Source: Candidatus Baltobacteraceae bacterium (GTDB lineage Bacteria > Vulcanimicrobiota > Vulcanimicrobiia > Vulcanimicrobiales > Vulcanimicrobiaceae). From it: a stretch of DNA of 64,000 nucleotides. Each line of letters starts with the position of its first letter. Within the stretch, counting starts at the first letter, position 1. The notes under the pieces were generated by a model. That model was given only the letters and a program-made list of their open reading frames with translations, searched no databases and had not been told where the DNA came from. The DNA lies in the NCBI GenBank assembly GCA_036559195.1, contig DATBTN010000073.1:1-64000 (forward strand). The letters run 5' to 3'. Below are positions 31,477-40,372 of this stretch, in pieces. A program made the translations under genes and the position numbers.

Positions 31477-32573
31477 GCGTCGAGCCCCAATTCGCGGACG
31501 CGCGGTTCGATCGTAAACGAACTGACCAGCACGGTTACCAGCACCACCGCAAACGTCGCATCGATAATGATGGGCCGCTGCTCGATCGCGAGCGGAGTCG
31601 CGAGCGCGAGCGCGAGCGAGAGCGCGCCGCGTACGCCCGCCAATCGCACGACGGTTTTCCAGCGAAGATCCAACCGCGGACGAACCAGCGCCAATCCGCC
31701 GTACGCCAGCAGGATGCGCGCCGCGGCGACGGCGAGCAGCGTGAGCAGAATCACGAGCGGAGCGTGCAGCAGGCGGGTGACGTCGAGGGCGGCACCGACC
31801 AGAAAAAAGAGCACCGCGTTGGCGGCGGCGGCGGCGATCGACCAGGCGCGCTCGACGCCGTCGGCGCGCCGCACGACGTCGTGCCGCGTCTCCAGCGCGC
31901 GCAAAACGATACCCAGCGACACGACCGCGAAAATGCCGGACCACTGCAAGCGATCCGCCGCAAAGTACGCTCCGTACGCCGCTACAAACGTCAAACCGGT
32001 CTGTGCGACCGCGCCGATTCCGCGGCGCAGAATCAGCGAGGTCACGAAGGCGGCAACCACTCCCAGCCCGATCCCGAACGCGGTTCCTAGCACGGCACCG
32101 GCGGCGATTTGGACGGTGCCGGCAGCAGTCGCTCCAATCGCAAACGTCATTAAGATGACTCGATACACGACGACGGCGACCGCATCGTTGAGCAGCGCTT
32201 CGCTCTCGACGATCGTGGCGAGCGTCTTTGGAACGACCAACTGGCGAAAGATCGCCACCACGGCGACCGGATCGGTCGCGCTAAGCACCGCGCCGAGCAA
32301 AAGTGCGACGCGCCACGGCAGGGCGCCGGCAACGTGCGTTGCCGCGCCGACGATCGCGGCCGTTACGAGCACGCCCGGAAACGCGAGCAACACGATCGGA
32401 CGCCACACCTGACGCATGACCCGCAAGTCGAGCTGCCAGGCCGCTTCGAAAATCAGCGCCGGCAAAAACACATAGAGCGTCACCGTGCCGAAGAGGCCCG
32501 TCAGCCGGCCGGGAAAAGCGACGCCCACACCGATGCCCGCGATCAGAAGCACCGCAATCTGCCAGAGCTTCAC
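31473..32573 (-). CDS. CPA1-type Na+(K+)/H+ antiporter
   Basis: 366 residues, about 11-12 membrane helices. The transport core is clear: SATDPVAVVAIF and ESEALLNDAVAVVVY are the CPA1 motifs with the Asp pair used for ion exchange; LAGVRGALSLALALATPL is the usual late segment. It exchanges H+ for Na+ or K+ and helps pH and salt homeostasis. It has no long cytoplasmic tail. It converges with the tandem KdpD-sensor gene (four-base overlap), and so sits next to potassium-sensing genes, which suggests ion-balance functions together. GTG start at 32571-32573, 27 bases after the radical SAM gene's end. Confidence 0.88.
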   Translation of the reverse strand: MKLWQIAVLLIAGIGVGVAFPGRLTGLFGTVTLYVFLPALIFEAAWQLDLRVMRQVWRPIVLLAFPGVLVTAAIVGAATHVAGALPWRVALLLGAVLSATDPVAVVAIFRQLVVPKTLATIVESEALLNDAVAVVVYRVILMTFAIGATAAGTVQIAAGAVLGTAFGIGLGVVAAFVTSLILRRGIGAVAQTGLTFVAAYGAYFAADRLQWSGIFAVVSLGIVLRALETRHDVVRRADGVERAWSIAAAAANAVLFFLVGAALDVTRLLHAPLVILLTLLAVAAARILLAYGGLALVRPRLDLRWKTVVRLAGVRGALSLALALATPLAIEQRPIIIDATFAVVLVTVLVSSFTIEPRVRELGLDA

Positions 32574-32600
32574 GACGATCGCACGATTCGGCGCACCTCG

Positions 32601-33809
32601 CTAGTGCGTGTGTGTGAAGTTGCCGACGCGCACGCCGCGTTCGCGAATGGCGGCGATCGCGCGCTGCATCCCGAGCGGGTTGCTAGGGCGGCCCACCGCG
32701 GCGAAATACCACTCGGGGTCGATATTGAGCGTGCGCGTCTGGATCATGGTCACGCGCGCGCCGTCGAGGAACGCGCCCATCGCCGCCAATTCGGCCTCGT
32801 CGTCGGTAACGCCGGGATGCGTAAGCAGGTTGAGCGAGACGCGTAGACCCGCGTCGACCGCCAGCCGGATCGAATCGAAGACGTTTTCGAGCGTATATCC
32901 AAGCGGGCGATAATACGCCGCATAGACGTCCGGGCGAAACGAATTGAGGCTCACGCGAACGGCCTGGAGTCCGGCATCGATACAGCGACGCAATTCGCCC
33001 GTCATGCTGCCGTTCGTGTTGAGGTTGATCGTGCCGTTCGCGCGGCGAGCGCGAATCAACTCGATCGCGCGCGCGATCGTCACGCCGCGCAGCAGTGGCT
33101 CGCCTTCGCAACCTTGCCCGAACGAAACGATACCTTCCGGCACGCGTTCGAGATGATAGATTCCGATGCGCGACAGTTCTTGGGCGTTGGTCTCGAAGGC
33201 GATTCGCGTTTGCGGCGAAGGCAGGTGTGCCTCGGGAGCGAGTTCGGAGATGCAGCCGACGCAGCGCGCGTTACACTTCGGCGAGACCGGCAACGCGGCT
33301 TCGCCGCGCGCGAGAAACACGTTTTGCGCCGTGAAACAGCCGTACTCGCGCGAGCAGAGCGCGACTTGCTCGAGCACGCGATTGTGCGGATCGGTCGCGA
33401 GACGGCGCTCGAGAATGCCTTCGAGTTCGCCCGACTCGAAATAGCGCGGCTGCCAGTCTTCGCCCTCGTCGGTACGCATCGCCGCGACGTGCAGCGCGTC
33501 GTCGACGACGCACGCGAAGGTGTATCCGAAGAGCGGCAGCGTCGGCGCGTCTTCTTCTTTCACGTAGGCCGGGACGAGTAGCCGCGTGTAGCCCGCGGGC
33601 AAGATCGCCGCCAAGGCGTAGCGTCGTTTGGTACTTCCGCGCGCGAGCATCGGACGGCGGCCCGGCAAGATCGTTTCCACCGTGCCCGGCGGAGCGGGAA
33701 TCAATTCGCCCGGCTCGACTCGACGAATCAGGCCGCCGTCGGCGAGCGGTTCGCGCGATTCGTCGTAATAGATGCGCCCCTCGCGGTCGCAATACGCCAG
33801 TCCGATCAC
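32601..33809 (-). CDS. Radical SAM protein, AnSME/pyruvate-formate-activator like but unassigned
   Basis: 402 residues. The CX3CX2C cluster motif is CNARCVGC (about residues 180-190), in SPKCNARCVGCISEL. The first 170 residues are not a known domain and include an eight-stranded-like start (GLAYCDREGRIYYDES). Other radical SAM features include a GGG-like loop replaced by GQGCEGEPLL, and NLNTNGSM for the SAM-binding strand. There is no extra SPASM cluster. The substrate is unknown. The GTG at 33807-33809 overlaps the GNAT gene's TGA stop (GTGA). It ends a long minus-strand operon of repair, tRNA-modification and lysine-pathway genes. Confidence 0.82.
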   Translation of the reverse strand: MIGLAYCDREGRIYYDESREPLADGGLIRRVEPGELIPAPPGTVETILPGRRPMLARGSTKRRYALAAILPAGYTRLLVPAYVKEEDAPTLPLFGYTFACVVDDALHVAAMRTDEGEDWQPRYFESGELEGILERRLATDPHNRVLEQVALCSREYGCFTAQNVFLARGEAALPVSPKCNARCVGCISELAPEAHLPSPQTRIAFETNAQELSRIGIYHLERVPEGIVSFGQGCEGEPLLRGVTIARAIELIRARRANGTINLNTNGSMTGELRRCIDAGLQAVRVSLNSFRPDVYAAYYRPLGYTLENVFDSIRLAVDAGLRVSLNLLTHPGVTDDEAELAAMGAFLDGARVTMIQTRTLNIDPEWYFAAVGRPSNPLGMQRAIAAIRERGVRVGNFTHTH

Positions 33810-34255
33810 AGCGATTTTGCAAACAGGTGCTGCGTTTTGAGAACCGCATACCCGTGGCGCCGATAGAACTCGTGGGCGCGCTCGCGAACCACGTTGGCGC
33901 GCAGCCGCACGGCGGTACACTCGCGGGCTCGCGCCCACGCTTCGACCCGCTGCAGTAACGCCTCGCCGACGCGCACGCCGCGGTACTCATCCTCGACGAC
34001 GAGCCCATCGACGACGGCATGCTTCGCGGCGGTCAGCGGCGCGCTCGCATGTGCGCCGATCCACCCGACCACCCCCGCGCGCGGGACGACGGCGACGAAC
34101 AGTTCGCGCTCGTTCGTGCGCGCCGCGAGAAAGGTCTCGACGTGCGCGATCGTCACGTCGTACCCCAGTTGCAGAGCGAGCGCGGCGATGCGCCGAGCAT
34201 CGGATGCAAGCGCCTCGCGGACGTTGACCTCGAGCCGCTCAAACGAGGACTGCAT
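33806..34255 (-). CDS. GNAT-family N-acetyltransferase
   Basis: 149 residues. The GNAT fold is shown by the acetyl-CoA loop in VVEDEYRGVRVGEALLQRVE (Q/RxxGxG/A as RGVRVG) and the C-terminal strand YRRHGYAVLKTQHLF. It transfers an acetyl group to an unknown amine. It overlaps dapF by 17 bases at its start and the radical SAM gene by four bases at its end, so it is co-translated in the operon. An N-terminal peptide or small-molecule role cannot be told apart from sequence. Confidence 0.85.
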   Translation of the reverse strand: MQSSFERLEVNVREALASDARRIAALALQLGYDVTIAHVETFLAARTNERELFVAVVPRAGVVGWIGAHASAPLTAAKHAVVDGLVVEDEYRGVRVGEALLQRVEAWARARECTAVRLRANVVRERAHEFYRRHGYAVLKTQHLFAKSL

Positions 34256-35039
34256 CGGCGACCTCGATCGACGTATCGAACGCCCGCACGGCGGGACCGG
34301 TTAGATACGACTCTCCACGTCCGTCCCACTCCACGCGCAGCCGCCCGCCCGGCACGTACACCTCGACCGGCGATTCGACCATCCCGCGCACGATCGCGAC
34401 CGCGGCGCAGGCGACCGCGCCGGTGCCGCACGCGTGGGTGAGACCCACCCCGCGTTCCCAGTGCCGTACGTCCAAACGTCGCGCGCCGGAACGAACCGCC
34501 ACGTGAACGTTCGTGCCCTTCGCGAAGGCCGGATCGCGCTGCAGCTGTATGCCGGCCGCCGGCAGATCGATCGCATCGAGCGCCGCGGCGAAGATGACGA
34601 CGTGCGGGTTCCCCATCGAAACGAACGCGGCATCCGGAAACGGAATCGCACGCGGTTCGAAGCGCGGCACGCCCATGCGTTCGCGAATCTCGTACGAACC
34701 GCGATCGTCCTTGGCAACGACCGCCGTTTCGATGATTCCGGCCAGCGTCTCGATTCGCAGCGTATCCGCCGATCCGGCTTCGCTCAAGAAGCGCGCGACG
34801 CAGCGAATCCCGTTGCCGCACATTTCGGCCTCGCCGCCGTCCGCATTGATGACGCGCACGCGCGCGTCGGCGTTCGCGGAAGGCAGAATGGCGAGTACGC
34901 CGTCGGCGCCGATGCTTCCGCGGCGATCGCAGACGGAGCGGGCGAAGGCGGAGAGATCGGCGAGTTGCGACGAGCGCTGGTCAACGACGACGAAATCGTT
35001 GAGCGTGCCGTGCATCTTCGTCACGGCCACGGTGGGCAT
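34239..35039 (-). CDS. dapF: Diaminopimelate epimerase
   Basis: 266 residues. It converts LL- to meso-diaminopimelate for lysine and peptidoglycan. Both catalytic cysteines are visible: MCGNGIRC in the first half and THACGTGAVA in the second. The N-terminal MHGTLNDFVVVDQR is the family's start. The length is normal. The ATG at 35037-35039 shares one base with the hfq stop (TGATG), so translation is coupled. Meso-DAP in the wall is consistent with the amidase and murI found elsewhere in the window. Confidence 0.95.
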   Translation of the reverse strand: MPTVAVTKMHGTLNDFVVVDQRSSQLADLSAFARSVCDRRGSIGADGVLAILPSANADARVRVINADGGEAEMCGNGIRCVARFLSEAGSADTLRIETLAGIIETAVVAKDDRGSYEIRERMGVPRFEPRAIPFPDAAFVSMGNPHVVIFAAALDAIDLPAAGIQLQRDPAFAKGTNVHVAVRSGARRLDVRHWERGVGLTHACGTGAVACAAVAIVRGMVESPVEVYVPGGRLRVEWDGRGESYLTGPAVRAFDTSIEVADAVLV

Positions 35040-35311
35040 CAGACGGCGGGAACCTCGTCGACCTGCGCGGGCGCGGGATCGTGGTTCGCGGCGTTAAACG
35101 GGCCGAGCGGCGAGATCGTCGATACGGCGTGCTTGTAGATCAGATGCGTCTTGCGTTCGTATTCGAGCAAAATGGTGAATGGATCGAAGCCTTTAACGAT
35201 GCCGCGCAGTTGAAACCCATTCATCAAATAGATCGTGACGGGGACGCCCTGACGTTTGATCTCGGCGAGGTACGTGTCTTGCTGACTCGCGGGCATGCGA
35301 TGCGGCTTCAT
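35039..35311 (-). CDS. hfq: RNA chaperone Hfq
   Basis: 90 residues. Sm1 and Sm2 motifs are clear: VPVTIYLMNGFQLRGIVKGF, DPFTILLEY and YKHAVSTI. The hexameric ring binds sRNA and mRNA U-rich and A-rich sequences. The YLMNGFQLRG and LIYKHA details resemble Gram-positive and thermophile Hfq more than the enterobacterial protein. The ATG at 35309-35311 overlaps the miaA stop by four bases; the miaA-hfq order is widely conserved. The C-terminal tail is short (about 18 residues after the Sm fold). Confidence 0.96.
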   Translation of the reverse strand: MKPHRMPASQQDTYLAEIKRQGVPVTIYLMNGFQLRGIVKGFDPFTILLEYERKTHLIYKHAVSTISPLGPFNAANHDPAPAQVDEVPAV

Positions 35312-36216
35312 GCCCACGCGAGCTTTTCCCTTGCCGCGGCGGCCACCGCGGCGGCCGGCAGCCAATGCGTCTGCGGCTCCGAACGAAACCACGCTTGCTG
35401 CCGTTTGGCGTAGCGGCGCGTCGCGCGCACCAAGAGCGTGCGCAATTCGGCAAGCGTGCACCAGCCGCGAGCGTATGCGAGCGCCTGCGGATAGCCGACC
35501 GCGTTCGCCGCGACCGCCTCCGTACCGACTCGCTCGGCTTCCTCAACGAGTCCGGCGGCCAACATCGCGTCGGTGCGCCGCAGGATGCGCGCGTCGAGCG
35601 CAACGGAGTCGATTTCGAGAAAGACCTTCACGAACGGGATGCCGGCCGCGGGCAGCGTGAGCGATTCGGCGGCGTCGCCGCGCACGGCACCGGCGGGTGC
35701 GAGCGCGATCTCGAGCGCCCGCAGCACGCGATACCGATCGGCGGGGTGCAGCATTGCCGCCCGTCGCGAATCGCGCCGGCGGAGCCACTCGTGCAGGAAC
35801 TCGCTATCGTGAATGCGCGCCTCGCGCGCCAACCGGTCGCGCAGCGCCGCGTCGTATGCGGACTCAAGCGCGACGGCGCCGGTGAGGGCTCGTAGGTAAA
35901 AACCCGTGCCGCCGGCGACGATCGCGCGCTTCCCGCGAGCGTGAATCGCCGCGATCGCCCGCGTCGCATCCGATGCGAACCGCGCCGCCGAATAGGCGTC
36001 GTGCGGATCGAGGAAGCCGACGAGATGGTGCCGCACCGCGGCCAACTGCTCCGCCGAGGGCGCCGCGGTGCCGATCGGCATGCCGCGATAGATCTGGCGG
36101 GAGTCCGCACCCACGATCTCCGCGTCGAATTCGCGCGCCAGCGCGATCGCGAGATCGGTCTTTCCCGACCCGGTCGGCCCCGCGAGAATCAACACGCCGG
36201 GCGCGGAAGCGCTCAC
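35308..36216 (-). CDS. miaA: tRNA dimethylallyltransferase
   Basis: 302 residues from the GTG at 36214-36216. The P-loop is AGPTGSGKT near the N-terminus, followed by DSRQIYRGMPIGTA and the GGTGFYLRALTG motif. It adds dimethylallyl to A37 of tRNAs that read UNN codons. The partner MiaB, which methylthiolates the same base, is encoded in the same operon (40373-41776). The start is fixed by its overlap with the mutL stop (GTGA) and by homology; a longer open frame to 36378 encodes an arginine-rich leader. The stop overlaps hfq by four bases. Confidence 0.96.
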   Translation of the reverse strand: MSASAPGVLILAGPTGSGKTDLAIALAREFDAEIVGADSRQIYRGMPIGTAAPSAEQLAAVRHHLVGFLDPHDAYSAARFASDATRAIAAIHARGKRAIVAGGTGFYLRALTGAVALESAYDAALRDRLAREARIHDSEFLHEWLRRRDSRRAAMLHPADRYRVLRALEIALAPAGAVRGDAAESLTLPAAGIPFVKVFLEIDSVALDARILRRTDAMLAAGLVEEAERVGTEAVAANAVGYPQALAYARGWCTLAELRTLLVRATRRYAKRQQAWFRSEPQTHWLPAAAVAAAAREKLAWA

Positions 36217-37892
36217 AACCGTTTGAATAAACGAGCGATCGCGTCGGGCGCGAGATGAACGATCGTAGGACGGCCGTGCGGGCAGTGCATCGGGTTCTCG
36301 CACCGCTGCAACCGATCGACGAGCGACGTCATCTCGGCATGCGCGAGCGATTCGCCGGCGACGGTTACGGAATGACACGCCAACGACGCCCAGATGCGCT
36401 CGCGCACGTCGCGCGCTTTTGGCTCCTCGGTGAGATCGTCGAGAAAACCGCGCAGGTCGAAGGGACGCGCGCCGTACCCGGCCGGCGTCGCAACGATGCG
36501 ATACGTGCGCTCGCCGAACGACTCGATATCGAGCCCGCCTTCGCGCAAGAGATCGAGCGTTCGATCGAGCGCGACGCTCTCGCTCGGCCCCAGTTCGAAA
36601 CTCATCGGGACCAGCAGCGGCTCGCTCGGCGCGCGCGTCTGCGCGCGATTCACGATCGCTTCGTACGCGATTCGCTCGTGCGCGGCGTGCTGGTCTACGA
36701 GCACGAGCGCCTCGCCGTCGGTCGCCACGATGTACGTGCGATCGAGCTGGGCGAGCACGCGCAGCCGCGGCGCGTCCGGCGGCGGCTCGCCCGACTCGAG
36801 GCCGCGCTCGATATCGAAGAGCGATTGCAGCGCGGGCGGCGTTGCGTCCATCGCACCAGGCGCGAGCGAGACGTGCAGCACGTCGCGAAACGTTTGCGTC
36901 GCGGCACGCCGGAGGGTCGCCGCGATCGTGCGTTTGGCCGCATCGAAGACTTGATGCCCGTAACGGAGGCGCACGTCGTTCTTGGTCGGGTGAACGTTCG
37001 GATCGACGTGCTCCGGCGGCAGCGTGAGAAAGAGCACGCCGTACGGATGGCGCCCGATCATCGCAAAGGTGGAGTAGCCGGCCGTCCAGGCACCGGCGAG
37101 CAGCGTGCTGCGCAACAGACGGCCGTTAACGAAGAGCAGCTGCATGCGCCGGTCGCCGCGATCGCTGCCGGGCCGGCTGACGTATCCCGAGAGCGTTCCC
37201 TGCAAGCCGGCGGCGGCATCTACGTCCAGCGGCATCAGCGTTTCGGCCGCCGGTTTCCCGAAGACCGTCGCCAACCGCTGACGCGGATCGTCGCTGGCGG
37301 GCATCACCCACGTTTCCTTGCCGTCGTGCGCGAGCGCGAACGTGATGCGCGGATAGGCGAGTGCGAAGGTCGAGAGCCAGCCGGAGATGCGATTGAATTC
37401 GGCGCTCGCCGATTTTAAATATTCGCGACGCACGGGAACGTTCTCAAAGAGGCGCTCCGCACGCACCATCGTACCTGGCGGTGCGGGCACCGGTTCGACC
37501 GGCTCCGCGCGTTCCGCGTGCGCGCGAATGCGCGCGCCGATCTGCTCGCCTGCGCGGCGCGTGACGATCGTAAGGTGCGCGACCGCCGCGATGCTGGCCA
37601 GCCCTTCGCCGCGAAATCCGAGCGAATCGATCGACTCCAAGTCGCTCGCGATCGACAATTTGCTCGTTGCGTGGCGCAACACGGCGAGCGGCAATTCCGC
37701 GGCCGGTATCCCGTCGCCGTCGTCGACCACCTCGACCAAGGCGATTCCGCCGTCTTTGAGGGAGACGGTAATGCGGGACGCGCCGGCATCGACCGCATTT
37801 TCGACCAGTTCCTTCACCACCGAGAGCGGGCGCTCGACGACTTCGCCGGCGGCAATCTGGCCGACCGTTTGCGGATCGAGAAGCGCGATCAC
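36213..37892 (-). CDS. mutL: DNA mismatch repair protein MutL with endonuclease motif
   Basis: 559 residues from GTG at 37890-37892, which overlaps the mutS TGA stop (GTGA). The GHKL ATPase N-terminal domain has IAAGEVVERP and ENAVDAGA. The C-terminal domain holds DQHAAHERIAYE, matching the DQHA(X)2E(X)4E motif of MutL endonucleases, so this MutL likely nicks DNA itself; this fits organisms without MutH. Mismatch repair with MutS takes place after replication. It is followed by miaA with a four-base overlap. A longer open frame to 38174 lies within mutS and is not MutL-like. Confidence 0.95.
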   Translation of the reverse strand: MIALLDPQTVGQIAAGEVVERPLSVVKELVENAVDAGASRITVSLKDGGIALVEVVDDGDGIPAAELPLAVLRHATSKLSIASDLESIDSLGFRGEGLASIAAVAHLTIVTRRAGEQIGARIRAHAERAEPVEPVPAPPGTMVRAERLFENVPVRREYLKSASAEFNRISGWLSTFALAYPRITFALAHDGKETWVMPASDDPRQRLATVFGKPAAETLMPLDVDAAAGLQGTLSGYVSRPGSDRGDRRMQLLFVNGRLLRSTLLAGAWTAGYSTFAMIGRHPYGVLFLTLPPEHVDPNVHPTKNDVRLRYGHQVFDAAKRTIAATLRRAATQTFRDVLHVSLAPGAMDATPPALQSLFDIERGLESGEPPPDAPRLRVLAQLDRTYIVATDGEALVLVDQHAAHERIAYEAIVNRAQTRAPSEPLLVPMSFELGPSESVALDRTLDLLREGGLDIESFGERTYRIVATPAGYGARPFDLRGFLDDLTEEPKARDVRERIWASLACHSVTVAGESLAHAEMTSLVDRLQRCENPMHCPHGRPTIVHLAPDAIARLFKRL

Positions 37893-40366
37893 CCGTCGCT
37901 TCCCAGGAACGAAAGCTGACGCTCCGGCGCAACGGTTTTCGGCAGCCGCTTGCGCAACGGCACCTGCACTTCGAGGTCGGCGTGACCCGAGAGCGCGTCG
38001 GCGATCTCGGTGGCGCGCTCCACGACCTCCGGCGGCAGACCCGCCATCCGCGCGACTTCGATCCCAAACGAACGCGACGAACTGCCGGGAAGCACGCGAT
38101 GCGAAAAGACCGGAGCGCCGCTGCGGCTGGTATTCTCGACCGCCGTGATGTGATAGTTTGCCACCAGCGGCCAATGCTCCGAGAGTGCGACCAGCTCGTG
38201 GAAATGCGTCGCGAAGAGCGTCATCGGCGCGTGCGTTTCGAGACCCAGCAAAAACTCGCAGATCGCCTGCGCGATGGCCAGCCCGTCGATGGTGCCGGTG
38301 CCGCGCCCGACCTCGTCGATGAGCAGCAAGCTGCGCTGCGTGGAGCGGCGCAGAATATTCGCCGCCTCGGCCATCTCCAAATAAAACGTCGATTGTCCGG
38401 AAGCGAGATCGTCGCCCGCGCCGATCCGCGTGAAGATGCGATCGACCACGCCGAGCGTTGCGGATTTTGCGGGAACGTACGATCCGATCTGCGCCATGAT
38501 CGTTAGCAGGGCCGCCTGACGCAAGTAGGTGGATTTACCGCCCATATTCGGTCCGGTCAGCAAGATGAATCGATGGTCGTCCGCGCGCAAGTGCAGATCG
38601 TTCGGCACGAAGTTCGTCCGCAGGACCGTTTCCATGACCGGATGGCGGCCGTCGACGATCGCGAGCGTGCTGCCGTCGATCAGCTCGGGGCGCACGTATC
38701 CGCGTTCGGCCGCGCATTGGGCGAGCGAACAGAGAACGTCGATCTCTGCCAGCGCATCGGCCGCCGCGAGCAAGTCGTCGATCCGCGCGCCGATGCGATC
38801 GACCAATTCGCCGAAGAGCTGATCCTCCAGCCGCAATTGACGCGACTGCGCCGTCTGAATCGCGATCTCCAATTCTTTGAGTTCCGGCGTGATGAAGCGC
38901 TCGCCGTTGGTCAGCGTTTGTTTGCGCACGTAGTCGGCGGGCACTTGCGCGACGTAGGCCTTACTCACTTCGATCGCATAGCCGAAGGCGCTCGCGTACT
39001 TAATCTTCAGCGATTTAATGCCGGTCCGCTCGCGTTCGCGCTCTTCGAGTTCCGAGAGCTTCGAACGAGCGTCGGTTCGAAGACTCACGCATTGCGCGAG
39101 TTCGGTGCTTGCATCGGGCCGAACCACGCCGCCGTCGTTGAGCTGCGCTGGAGGTTCGTCGACGAGCGTCCGCGCGAGATCGGCGGCCAACTCCGTGAAA
39201 TCCGCCATCCGTCCGAGTTGCGCCGCCAGCGACGGCGGCGTGACTTGACGCAGCGGGCGTACGATCTCGAGCGTGCGGCGCAGCGATGCGAGGTCGCGCG
39301 GCAGCGCGCGCTTGAAGCGCACTTTCTGTGAGATGCGCTCGATGTCGAAACACCCGCGAAGCAGTTCCTGCATCGAGTCGCGACGCACGTGTTCGTCGAT
39401 GAGCGCCTGCACGCCGGCCTGTCGCTGCAGGATCGCGTCGCGATCGATCAGCGGCGCCAGGATCCAGCGCGCGAGCATTCGCGAGCCCATCGACGTGGCG
39501 CACTTGTCGAGGGTGGCCAGCAGCGTCGCCTTCGGATTCGCACCGAGCGCCTTCGTTAGCTCGAGGTTTTTGCGCGTGTTGGGATCGAGCGAGAGAAAGG
39601 TTTGCTGACGGTAGTACTGCGGCGGGTTGAGCGCTTCGCCCGCGCTCACGCCGGTGCGTTTTACGAAGGCGAGCAGGGCGTCGAGCGCCCGGTGCATCGC
39701 GAGCGATTCGTCGACGGAATACCCGGCGATCGCTTTGCGTTCGCGCGTTCCGACCGCCGAAAGATTCGGCGCCGCGACGCGCGCGCCGAAGCCCTCGATC
39801 GCTCCGGCCATCGTGGCCCGCAGATCGGGCGGCAAATCGGCAACGACCTCGGCGGGTCCGATACGGCCGATCTCCGCGAGCAGTTCGTCGTAGGCAAGGT
39901 CGCCGCTCAACGCCGTGGCCGCACAGTAGCCGGTGGAAACGTCGGCGTACGCGAGCGCGAAGGTCTCCTCGACCACCGTGATCGCGGCGAGATAATTGTT
40001 CTGCTTGCCGTCGAGCAATTGATCTTCGATCAGCGTCCCGGGGGTGACGATGCGAACGACGTCGCGACGCACGAGTTTGTTGGGCTGCGGCACCTCCAAT
40101 TGCTCGGCGAGCGCGACGATGAAGCGCTGCTGCACGAGTCGCGCGAGATACTGCGCGAGGGCGTGGTGCGGAACGCCCGCCATCGCCACACGCTGTCCGC
40201 CGCCGGCCTCTTTCGAGGTCAACGCGATCGAGAGCGCGCGCGCGACCGTTTCCGCATCCTCGCCGTAGGCTTCGTAGAAGTCACCGACGCGCGCGAGCAA
40301 AATCGCTTCGGGATGGCGGTTCTTCATCCCAAAGTACTGCTCGAGCATCGGCGAGTATTGGTTCAT
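37889..40366 (-). CDS. mutS: DNA mismatch repair protein MutS
   Basis: 825 residues. The mismatch-recognition domain starts with QYFGMKNRHPEAILLARVGDFYEA, quoted in part as FYEAYGEDAE; GVGDFYE-like Phe-x-Glu is visible as VGDFYEAYG. The ATPase Walker A is TGPNMGGKST, Walker B is LLLIDEVGRGT, and the dimer end has GIEVARMAGLP. Length is in the normal 800-860 range. It binds mismatches and hands over to MutL, encoded directly downstream. The ATG at 40366 lies six bases after the miaB stop. Confidence 0.97.
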   Translation of the reverse strand: MNQYSPMLEQYFGMKNRHPEAILLARVGDFYEAYGEDAETVARALSIALTSKEAGGGQRVAMAGVPHHALAQYLARLVQQRFIVALAEQLEVPQPNKLVRRDVVRIVTPGTLIEDQLLDGKQNNYLAAITVVEETFALAYADVSTGYCAATALSGDLAYDELLAEIGRIGPAEVVADLPPDLRATMAGAIEGFGARVAAPNLSAVGTRERKAIAGYSVDESLAMHRALDALLAFVKRTGVSAGEALNPPQYYRQQTFLSLDPNTRKNLELTKALGANPKATLLATLDKCATSMGSRMLARWILAPLIDRDAILQRQAGVQALIDEHVRRDSMQELLRGCFDIERISQKVRFKRALPRDLASLRRTLEIVRPLRQVTPPSLAAQLGRMADFTELAADLARTLVDEPPAQLNDGGVVRPDASTELAQCVSLRTDARSKLSELEERERERTGIKSLKIKYASAFGYAIEVSKAYVAQVPADYVRKQTLTNGERFITPELKELEIAIQTAQSRQLRLEDQLFGELVDRIGARIDDLLAAADALAEIDVLCSLAQCAAERGYVRPELIDGSTLAIVDGRHPVMETVLRTNFVPNDLHLRADDHRFILLTGPNMGGKSTYLRQAALLTIMAQIGSYVPAKSATLGVVDRIFTRIGAGDDLASGQSTFYLEMAEAANILRRSTQRSLLLIDEVGRGTGTIDGLAIAQAICEFLLGLETHAPMTLFATHFHELVALSEHWPLVANYHITAVENTSRSGAPVFSHRVLPGSSSRSFGIEVARMAGLPPEVVERATEIADALSGHADLEVQVPLRKRLPKTVAPERQLSFLGSDG

Positions 40367-40372
40367 AGCGCT

